From Cryptococcus deneoformans JEC21 (Eukaryota; Basidiomycota; Tremellomycetes; Tremellales; Cryptococcaceae): a stretch of 27,500 nucleotides of DNA. Below are positions 19,901 through 27,500 of this stretch, piece by piece. Position 1 is the stretch's first letter, and every line of letters starts with the position of its first letter. Both the position numbers and the translations under genes were made by a program. The notes below the pieces were generated by a model that was not told the origin of the DNA, searched no databases, and saw nothing but the letters and a program-made list of their open reading frames with translations. The stretch is from the NCBI RefSeq assembly GCF_000091045.1, contig NC_006685.1, forward strand, positions 1,856,201 to 1,883,700. The letters are read 5' to 3'.

Positions 19901-21458
19901 TCGATATCAGAAAAGCACCATGAGGATGCAGAAATGATCTTACAACTCAGAAACCAACTTGAAAAGCTGGAAGCTGAGAAGCAAGCAAACGACTTTGAGG
20001 CGGAAGAGAGGCTGTCCAAGCACGCAGAGGAGACCCAGACTTGGAAGCAGGAGAGGGAGGAAGTAGGTTTTTTGTATCCTACTGAACGCAATTAGGCTGA
20101 TGTTTGATCTAGCTCAGCACAAAGCTGTCAGATCTGATGGAACAAGTTACCTCCGCCGTAAACGAATGTGCCAGATATAAGCTTGTGCTCATCCAGAAGG
20201 AACGAACTATTGACGAACTCACCGAAAAGCTTCGTTTGATCAGGTTCGAAATCGATGAAAGACACTTTGAATCTCAGGAAGAAATCCATCGACTAAAGTC
20301 CCAAATCGAGGAGCAGACGAAGAATGCAGCAGAGATCGAGATGGGCAGCATCCAAACGAGTAGAATGTTGGCGAGCTACTTGGAAGGAAAGAGGCTCTGG
20401 GAGGAGGAAAAGGAAGAAGTATGTTTTTCTATCTTCGCTCTGAGGGTAAAAAGCTGACGTGCGAATCGTAGCTCTACGAGAGACTCAACCGACACATAGA
20501 CGAGACAGGTATTGTTGAGGATCTTCAAGTTCAAATCAAGGAGCTCTTCTTCCAGCTCCAAGTAGCTAAAGACGAATGCGAAGTACACAAGGCATCCGCT
20601 GCGCAGAAATCAAATCTTATAATGTCCCAAGATACTGAGCTCGCCCAGCTTCGCCATATTGTCAAAGAATTTGAAGACTCATCTGAAGAAGTCAGGTCCG
20701 CGATTGATCGCCGGGCCAAAGGCTACGAGAGAGAAGTTGCCAATCTTCATGAGCAGGTGGAAGGATTACAATATCAGCTCTCCCACAATAATTCCGCCCT
20801 TCGCTCTGCTGTGCTCGAGGCTGAAAGTAACAAGGTACTGTCTAAAGATACTAAGTGGCGAGTTGATCGCTACTTGACAGAGATTGACGGGCTGAAGTTG
20901 GAGGAAACCAAGCTCAGGACTCATGTGGAGCAACTCAGGATGGAATCGGCAATGGACGAGGTCAAGCGGATTGAATTGGAGAGGAAGGTCGCGAAGATTG
21001 AGCAAGAGAAAGAGCTGCTAAATGTAGCTTTGGAAAGCAAGCAGACAGAGGTCGCACTTCTTCAGAGAAAGGAAAAACATCGTTCAATTGCATCGCCTTC
21101 CTTCAACTCTGCCAAAGCATCTCACTCGTCACAGTTGTCGGTCTCAGCATTGCGACTTCCGGCAACCCCTACTCCAAGCAGTGATATTAACAACACGCCT
21201 CTTACTGGCCTTCTTGCAACTTCAATCTCATCAGCAACTTCTACTCGAAAAGATATGGCTGCTTCAAAACTTAATGCCGTTTCTCGTTTACCTCTTGGTG
21301 CCTCTAACCGACACAATAGAGTATCTGATGGGTCAAGAGTCATTCCAGTCAAAGTCACCGGAGAGGCTGAGTATAGAGGAAAAAAAGTTGCGAGGAGGAC
21401 AAGCTTGCCGATGTTGGCCAGATCTCAAAGTGCCTCAGGTCGTAAGGTGGCACAATAG
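16913..21458 (+). CDS. Large disordered plus coiled-coil protein of unknown function
   Basis: I do not recognise a family. Exons are 16913-17432, 17483-17809, 17865-18191, 18243-19175, 19233-20062, 20113-20418 and 20472-21458, giving 1409 aa with consistent phases. Residues 1 to about 640 are Ser/Pro/Thr-rich and probably disordered, with a basic patch (RGKKKGGKRKR) near residue 105 and many SP/TP sites. From about 645 to 1283 the protein is almost continuous heptad-type coiled coil, rich in Glu, Lys and Leu (for example QLRNQLEKLEAEKQAND). The last 125 residues are basic and Ser-rich (ARRTSLPMLARSQSASG), a type of tail that often binds microtubules or nucleic acid. By architecture it could be a spindle-pole, septum, kinetochore or cell-polarity scaffold, but nothing in the sequence decides this. 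The ATG at 16913 has context GCCATGG. Confidence 0.85.
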
Positions 21459-22666
21459 ATTGTTAACATAAATAGCCAGAAATATATCAGACTGTAAATA
21501 CATGTCATTCCGTCAGGTCGCAAGTAATGAATTCATCATAATCAATCCATCAGGGTACCAGACTCAGTTTGTGCATAATGTAAACACGAGCCAGATGTAT
21601 CCTCATTTAACCATAAGGATCTAAAAATCTTGAAAATCTTAGATGGGGCGACAAGATTTATCATTGCACCTCGGATGAAATCTCAGTCAAAGTAGTGCCA
21701 TGCATATTCAGACAAGTAAAAATCAAGGGAAAAGAGCGTAGTAACCAGTCTTGTTAGTGAAGTCACGTATGCTAATGGCGACATCTCAGTATACCCCACA
21801 TTCATGATGTTCCGTGTTGTAATGGTGGACAGGGGACTCGCCCGAGCAATTGGGATAATGACAATGACGTTAATTTATAACCTAATGGTGCCGATGACTT
21901 TTGCGGAGGACTAATCAACGCCACTGGATGGATAAAAGGTATTAAGGTTTTGGCGTGGATATGAAAGAAGAAAGGAAGTAGATAGTAGATTGAAACACCT
22001 GTATATCTAATGTTTTCCTGCCACGAGATCGTTAATGATTGTATATGCATTTCAAAGAGGAACTTACTCTTCATCATACCGGTATCCTGAAGTAATGGAG
22101 GGCTTGAACCATTTGACGACACCAAAGAGCCGCCTATGTCAGGAGACTACTTTTTGCAATTACCTTCAACAGGTTGTAGGTCTTTATCATCTATTATATT
22201 TATACAAGAACGCATTCTATTCTCGATTTCTCAATTCATGGTATGCATGTCCACGCCTATGGATGAGGGGCTTCCACGCTGCTTACAATGAATTCAAGGA
22301 AGAAAAAAAAAACTTCCTCCACCCGTGCTTCATCCCCTATTCCCTCTCCTCCATACCGCTTCCCACTTCCCATTTCTTAATTTCTTTCCTATCATTCGAC
22401 TTCTGCTACCGCTGATTTTGTTGAGAAAACAGCGGCGATCCGTGTGATATTCCGCGTGGCCTTGCTTTTACCACTGAAGAAGGTTGAATTTCTTAGGTTC
22501 CAATCACGTCCTTCACCCTATTTCCCTTATCATCTTCTACTTCTTCTTGATGTATATACCTCTTAATAGCGACGGCTTCCCTTTCATCTGCCATCATTAC
22601 TTCCTTTTTTTCATGTCGCACCCCTCCCGCTCCTCCTTTTATTATACTACACCTGCCTTACGCCGC
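21459..22666. other. Long convergent intergenic region between the coiled-coil and DHH1 genes
   Basis: These 1208 bases lie between two stop codons and should hold both 3' UTRs. The DHH1-proximal part (about 22300-22640) is strongly pyrimidine-rich on the plus strand, hence purine-rich in the DHH1 transcript. A hairpin-forming sequence lies at 22409-22435. Open frames here, such as 22035-22415, lack any domain or codon signal. Confidence 0.5.
22409..22435. repeat. Hairpin-forming inverted repeat in the probable DHH1 3' UTR
   Basis: CCGCTG at 22409-22414 pairs with CAGCGG at 22430-22435, and TTTT at 22416-22419 pairs with AAAA at 22426-22429. The result is a 10-bp stem with one bulged base and a 6-nt loop (GTTGAG). 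It lies about 230 bases past the DHH1 stop on the minus strand. Confidence 0.5.
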
Positions 22667-23101
22667 TTAGGCTTGAGCCTGTTGGCTCTGGCCCGCACCG
22701 GCACCGGCACCAGGCTGACCGGGCTGTCCTCCCCTCCCCCTACCTCGTCCTCTATGTCCTTGACCTCGTCCGTTACCCCTAAAGCCACCAGTATTCGGCC
22801 GTCTGTTAGGTTGACTCTGACCCTGCGCCTGACCTGGTTGACCGGGTTGTTGCTGGCCTTGTTGCTGAGCTCGGGGCTGAGTCGGAGGGATTTGGCCTTG
22901 AATGGGGGTTTGAGCAGGGGCCTGGGGCTGAGTGGAAGGCGCGGGAGGTGGAGATTGCACTGGCGCGGGTCCCTGGGCCTGAGTCGGAGCCTGTTGAGAA
23001 TAAGAAGGCAAAGGTGCCGGGGCGGGAGAAGAATTGGGCTGCTGCTGGAAAAGGGCTTGAGGCTGGGGTGGGCCCTGACCATATGCCTGTTGGTACTGAG
23101 G

Positions 23102-23136
<35 letters not shown>

Positions 23137-24885
23137 GCTGCTGCTGTTGTTGTTGGACGGGCGCGGCAGCAGGGCTCTGCTGAGCAGCTTGGTGGGAAGG
23201 CACAGGAGGGTGTTGTCGTTGTCGTTGTTGAGGTTGTTGCTGAGCGGGAGGAGCGGCGATGGCAGCGGGCTTAGGGGGCGGTGATTCTCGCTCTTCCTCT
23301 ACCATGGCAGGAGCGACATAGAGGACAGGATCGATGACGGCGGGGATAGGGGCAATTTCTGTGCCAAGTTCGGATTCGATACGGTACAGGTTATGTCTAT
23401 CTTCAAGCTAAGATAGGACATCAGCACAAAGACAGTATAATGCGAAGTTTCAAGCATACAGTGAGGAGAGAAATGGCAAGACCCAAATGACCAAAACGAC
23501 CAGATCGGCCGATCCTGTGAAGATATGATTCTGCAGTCCTTGGGAAGTCAAAGTTGATGACAACATTCACGGCCTGGATATCAATACCTCTTGTCAACAA
23601 GTCGGAACAGACCAAGTTTCGAGTCATGCCGTTACGGAAGTCGTGGAAAACTCGGTTTCGGTGGGCTTGTTGCATCTTTGCGTGGGAGTAGAAACAGGAA
23701 TAGCCAAGTTCAGTGACCTTCTTGGCGAGGAGCTCGACACGGTTGGTGGAGTTGCAGAAGATGATAGATTGGTTGATTTGGAGCTAAGAATAGTCAGGCC
23801 CAATTCGAGCTGCCAAAAGTCTGGGGCATACCTTAGAGAAGAGGGTGTTGAGGCAATGGACTTTCTGAGATTCTTCAACATAGGCATAATATTGAGTGAC
23901 ACCTTTAAGAGTAAGTTCGTCCATGAGGTTGATTTCGTATGGTTGAACCATGTGTTGGTCCTAAAGCTGGTCAGCGGCAACGGGAAATGAAGATTCAAAA
24001 CCTACCTTGAATTCCTTGACGGTCCATGGGAAAGTAGCAGAGAACAGCATAACCTGTCTCTCTTGAGGGCACAGAGCCAAAGTCTGCTCAATGACAGGCA
24101 TGAAATCTTCACTGAGAAGCTTGTCTGCTTCATCCATAACAAAGACACCGCACTTGTTCAAACTCGCAATTCCCTTGCTTCCCAAATCTAAGATACGACC
24201 GGGTGTACCGACGAGAATGTGGACAGGTTGTTGAAGACGAAGGATATCGTCACGTAATGTGGTACCGCCGGTGGTAATCATAACTTGGAGGTTAGGGATG
24301 TGAGCACCAAGGGTTTTGCAGACTTGGGATGTTTGAAGGGCGAGTTCTCGGGTGGGAACTAGGATAAGTGCTTGAATATGAGATAGAGAAGTGTTGATTC
24401 GGTTAAGGGTAGGAATAATGAAAGAAGCAGTCTGAGTTGACATTCAGTCCAAGTCATCAAAAAGTGCCCCGGCTACTCACCTTTCCAGTACCGTTCTTCG
24501 CTCGAGCTATGTCATACCCGTAAGCCGCAGCTCCAGACGCTGAAACCTAAACCCACCAAGAATATCTCGTCCTGTAAGGGCCATAGGGATAGCTTGCTCT
24601 TGGATAGGACTAGGTCTTTCGAACCCAGCAGTGTAGATACCCATCAAAAGTTCTCGGCGTAAGCCAAAATCTTCGAAACGAGATCCTTGAGTAGCGGTAA
24701 CGTCCTGGTGCAATCATTAGTTGTGTGAGATTGACGTGTTGGCGCCCGGACAGACCTCAGTTTGGGGACGAAGGTCTTTAGGAGGGGCAGCAAGACCCTG
24801 TTTCCAGTCGTCGTTCAGTAACCTAAGCCTACAGTCAGCCTTGCTGGTATTCCAAAGTAACAGCTTACGTTGAGGAAGACGCCAT
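22667..24885 (-). CDS. DHH1: DEAD-box RNA helicase Dhh1/DDX6 (Cryptococcus Vad1)
   Basis: This cytoplasmic ATP-dependent RNA helicase acts in decapping, translational repression and P-bodies. Its Cryptococcus orthologue is known as Vad1, a virulence-associated regulator. Exons are 24869-24885, 24756-24822, 24557-24704, 24481-24506, 24006-24431, 23832-23960, 23460-23783 and 22667-23407, giving 625 aa. In order: Q motif ([14 protein letters not shown]), motif [11 protein letters not shown] (78-87), [20 protein letters not shown] (186-189), SAT (LFSATFPW), then domain 2 with [35 protein letters not shown] and [10 protein letters not shown]. The N-terminal [10 protein letters not shown] matches the Dhh1/DDX6 family. 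The long C-terminal tail is Pro/Gln-rich with an 18-Gln run and ends in RGG-type repeats ([11 protein letters not shown]). Motif I is encoded by a 26-nt exon. The coding part of exon 1 is only 17 nt. Confidence 0.96.
23102..23155 (-). repeat. Trinucleotide repeat encoding 18 glutamines in Dhh1
   Basis: On the plus strand the tract is 12 TTG, 3 CTG and 3 TTG triplets. Read on the minus strand this is 18 Gln codons (CAA/CAG). A run of 12 identical triplets makes length variation between strains likely. Further QQ clusters surround it within the Pro/Gln-rich tail. Confidence 0.95.
24481..24506 (-). other. 26-nt exon encoding helicase motif I
   Basis: The minus-strand exon runs from CTCGAGCG to CTGGAAAG. 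It is preceded by GACATAG and followed by GTGAGT. It completes the Leu-Ala junction and encodes ARAKNGTGK, the ATP-binding Walker A motif. Skipping it would remove motif I and shift the frame. Confidence 0.9.
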
Positions 24886-25684
24886 AGTAGATAGCAGAGT
24901 AAACGATTAGTCGGTTAAGGAGGATTTAGCTTAATGAGAGAGGCTGGTCCAGCGCTGTGGTGTTGTGAATTGTAGTTAAGTGGGCTGAAACGGCCGATAT
25001 CGATTGATGGCGGTACGTAGCAATGTATAGCGGGTTGCAAGAGTGTTGTTACGGGATGTAGTCGGTAGCGGATGACTCTATTCGCGGAGCTGGGCGTATA
25101 AGCAGCTGTGGCCCTGGCTGGTAGCTGAGTAGACTTGCGGGTAGAATAAGTTGTGGAAAGTATAAAAGCTGAGCAGATATATACTAGTTCGTGCGATCGC
25201 AAGGCCGGACGCTGGGCGGAAGTGACGCTTAGCCAGATATAATCCCGACGTGGACGCAGTGTGGCACCTTTGATTTTACGCGCAGCGACGCGTCTGGCGA
25301 GAAAGAAGAAAACAACAACATCGACGCAGGATGCAGCTTCTTCCCACTGGCACCGTCTGTAGCTGCACTGCTGCTGATACTTTCTTGACTCTACTATTAC
25401 CACTGGCCACCGGAGACGCTTCTCGCACTTATATATCCCGCGCAACTCACTGTTCATTCTCGACAACAATCGCCGCACGCACGGACACCCAGGCCCACGT
25501 TCCTTTCACATCACTCGATCTCTTCTGTCTTCTGCCGTCTTGCTCCCGTCCAGCACCCTACGCTCAATAGGTGACCCGTTCCTTTGGATCTCCAATCACT
25601 CTGGAACGCGACACGTGGCCGGCCGTGGTGCCTATCCGTATTGCCAAACACTTCCGAGAGCAGGAGAGCCACTCCGTTACAAAA
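24886..25684. promoter_or_regulatory. Divergent promoter between DHH1 and the myosin gene
   Basis: These 799 bases separate two divergent starts. They include TATAAAAG-type and ATATATAC sequences near 25160-25185, and GACGCGTC at 25287-25294. The stretch before the myosin ATG ends in an A-rich start context (CAAAAATGG). The long minus-strand open frame at 24915-25478 does not resemble a protein and probably reflects DHH1 leader and promoter sequence. Confidence 0.5.
25287..25294. promoter_or_regulatory. GACGCGTC palindrome with MCB (ACGCGT) core
   Basis: This perfect 8-bp palindrome contains ACGCGT, the binding core of fungal MBF (Mbp1/Swi6-type) G1/S regulators. It sits about 390 bp upstream of the myosin ATG and 400 bp upstream of the DHH1 ATG. 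Function is inferred from the motif only. Confidence 0.35.
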
Positions 25685-27500
25685 ATGGACCCGTCCGATC
25701 TGCTTCGGACTCGGGAGAAGAGACGCGATGGAGGAGATGCTATGACAGCGGCGCAGACCGAGTTTAGTGACAAGAAGTGCGTAGATGCTACATGTTGATC
25801 ACTTGTCGTGTTACAGGCTGATCTTGGTTCATCTTGCCATTATTTCATCTGTGCTAACGACCATTCAACTCAATCGCTTCCAATATCTTTATCGCCCCTC
25901 CCTCTCGACGCTTATTACTCCAATATGGACCGCATCGTCTCATACTCCCGACGCACGACCTATATACCTACATCTTATCGTTACGAACCGCCACCGTCTT
26001 CAACTATCAGGCGTATGTGGCTGCCTGACCCCATTGAAGGCTTCCTTCCATGCTGGATTCGTTCCCAGACAGGAGATGATAACAATCCAGACGCAACCTC
26101 TGAAGTGCAAATCTCAACAACAGGAGAAATACGGACCGTACCACTATGGACATTGAATCCAATGAACCCTCCTCAATTTGATGGTATTGAGGATATTGCG
26201 GATTTGACGCATCTAAATGAGCCCAGTGTAATTAACAACTTGAAAACAAGGTATAGTGCTGGCGGAATATATGTAAGCAACTTTGCAGAAGATACTTGTA
26301 CAGAATGCTGACATTTGTGTAGACATACTCTGGGTAAGCGATCGAGATCCAGTTCATATGTGGCTGTATATTAACCCATTCCCATAGTCTTTTCTTGATA
26401 TCACTCAATCCTTATAAACCATTACCGATATATACACCAAAAATTGTTGCTCAATATCGCTCACGCCGAAGAGAAGAGAATCCTCCACACATATTTGCCG
26501 TCGCTGAGCGAGCCTGGCAACAGATTGGCGAGGAAAGAGAATCTCAAAGCATTCTTATCACGTATGATTTCTGTCTACTTTGAACAGATCAGTAGCTGAT
26601 CAGTGGCCGTAGTGGTGAATCTGGTGCTGGTAAGACGGAAAACACCAAGAAAGTGATCCAATATCTCGCCTCCATAGCCGCGTCCACCATCCCATCTTCT
26701 TCATCCTCAAAATCTCTCTCACAAGCCCCATCCACTGGTCTTCCTCGCTCTTCGAGCTTCAAAGGCAAAAATGTTAAAGACCTGTCATCCCCGGCTGACC
26801 CGTCTCTTGGAATACTAGAACAGCAGATCCTGCAGGCAAATCCCATCTTGGAAGCCTTCGGAAATGCCCAAACAATGAGAAACAACAACTCGAGTCGATT
26901 CGGAAAATTTATCAGAATATTCTTTTCCCCAGCAGGTGCTATTGCTGGAGCAAACATTGATTGGTATTTGTTGGAAAAAAGTAGGGTCACAGCTAGGGCC
27001 CAGGGTGAAAGAAACTTTCATGTGTTCTACCAGTTGTTGAAGGGAGCGAAGGAAGCTAAACTGGCTGGTGAGCCCGTTATTCGCTTGCCATGTCGAAGTT
27101 GATGTCTGATTAAATGCTGTAGATCGCCTATTGCTGGAAGATAAGCCGGAAAAATACGATTTCCTGAATAAGACCAGACTGCAGATTGACGGGGTCGATG
27201 ATCTTTCGGAATGGCGTCTATTAAAGGTTAGTGCGGTGTCCTTCTCCAGGAACGAAAGCTCATTATTGTCTAGGACGCCCTTAAAGTCATGGGATTCAAC
27301 GACACTGAGCAGTTCGAACTGTTCCGCATCCCGGCCGTCATCCTCCATATCGGCAACCTCCTCCTCACCGGATCCTCCTCTGACCAAGCCTTCCTTCCAC
27401 CCAACATGCAGCCCGTCGCAGATCGCATTTGTCACCTCCTTGGTATTTCTGTGAAAGAATTTACTAAATCTGTGTTACAACCACGAGTTCGAGCGGGGCG
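25685..27500 (+). CDS. MYO1: Class II myosin heavy chain (5' part; continues past window)
   Basis: This is the motor domain of conventional myosin, which drives the actomyosin ring in fungal cytokinesis. Exons are 25685-25776, 26011-26272, 26323-26333, 26388-26561, 26613-27067, 27123-27226 and 27274->27500, and phases agree. The N-terminal SH3-like region reads [16 protein letters not shown], which places it in class II. Motor landmarks are [37 protein letters not shown], the P-loop GESGAGKT (181-188), the switch I region [13 protein letters not shown] (about 270-282) and [25 protein letters not shown]. Loop 1 carries a Ser-rich insert of about 30 residues after [10 protein letters not shown]. 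The start context CAAAAATGG is excellent. The first intron is 234 nt, four to five times the local norm. Exon 3 is only 11 nt. The gene is cut at VLQPRVRAG by the window edge. Confidence 0.93.
26323..26333 (+). other. 11-nt microexon in the myosin motor
   Basis: The exon ACATACTCTGG lies between acceptor TTGTGTAG and donor GTAAGC. It encodes Thr-Tyr-Ser and two bases of Gly, giving the invariant IYTYSGLF of the motor when joined to TCTTTTC at 26388. Without it the conserved block and the frame are lost. Confidence 0.9.

Noticed and set aside
22484..23284. Leu-rich 266-codon plus-strand open frame
   Set aside because: Most of it (from 22667) is the antisense shadow of the Gln-rich Dhh1 tail; CAA/CAG runs read as Leu or Val on the opposite strand.
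24915..25478. 187-codon minus-strand open frame upstream of DHH1
   Set aside because: Its composition is not protein-like, it spans TATA-like promoter sequence, and no family resemblance is visible.
25777..25816. Shorter first myosin intron ending at the TTACAG acceptor
   Set aside because: This junction puts the following exon out of frame with the motor domain and lacks the conserved DKKRMWLPDP join.
1..27500. Search for transposons, CRISPR arrays, rRNA, viral remnants or horizontally acquired islands
   Set aside because: No terminal repeats, transposase or integrase motifs, repeat-spacer arrays or compositional breaks were seen. All large genes share the same short-intron structure and fit a conserved fungal core region.

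Overview
The window looks like euchromatic DNA from a basidiomycete yeast of the Cryptococcus neoformans/gattii group. Genes are densely packed and broken by many introns of about 45-60 nt. Most introns have GTNNGT donors, CTAAY-like branch points and YAG acceptors. The encoded proteins match that lineage, including a Dhh1/Vad1-type helicase, an Ino1-type synthase and a XanA-type dioxygenase. The exact species cannot be fixed from sequence alone. Exon models were built by hand from splice signals, reading-frame phase and family conservation. Protein lengths below come from those models.

Layout, left to right. (1) <1-1408, minus: an MFSD10/TETRAN-like MFS transporter whose 3' end lies off the left edge. 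(2) 1767/1857-3853, plus: histidyl-tRNA synthetase with two in-frame starts, probably mitochondrial and cytosolic forms. (3) 3927-6839, minus: AP-3 adaptor beta subunit, tail to tail with HisRS, with only 73 bp between the stops. (4) 7471-8933, plus: Fe(II)/2-oxoglutarate-dependent xanthine dioxygenase behind a cluster of GATA motifs. (5) 9074-10347, minus: lactonase-type beta-propeller protein. (6) 10685-12599, plus: Gfo/Idh/MocA oxidoreductase with 13 exons, divergent from the lactonase. (7) 13885-15810, plus: inositol-3-phosphate synthase behind a 1.3-kb upstream region. (8) 16913-21458, plus: a 1409-aa disordered and coiled-coil protein that I do not recognise. (9) 22667-24885, minus: Dhh1/DDX6-type DEAD-box helicase with an 18-Gln tract and an RGG tail. 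(10) 25685->27500, plus: class II myosin heavy chain, cut by the right edge.

No operon logic applies. Most genes are conserved eukaryotic housekeeping genes: translation, vesicle traffic, inositol synthesis, mRNA decay and cytokinesis. They are arranged as divergent pairs that share promoters and convergent pairs that share short 3' intergenic gaps. The one pairing that suggests joint function is the divergent lactonase and Gfo/Idh oxidoreductase, which could act in oxidation or reduction of sugar acids and their lactones.

I saw no transposon, tRNA, rRNA, CRISPR array, viral remnant or foreign island. The most interesting signals are the dual-start HisRS, the GATA cluster before the xanthine dioxygenase, very small exons encoding nucleotide-site or motor-core residues in the helicase and the myosin, a GC-AG intron and a frame-neutral intron in AP-3 beta, a possible alternative myosin N terminus, and the unrecognised coiled-coil protein.
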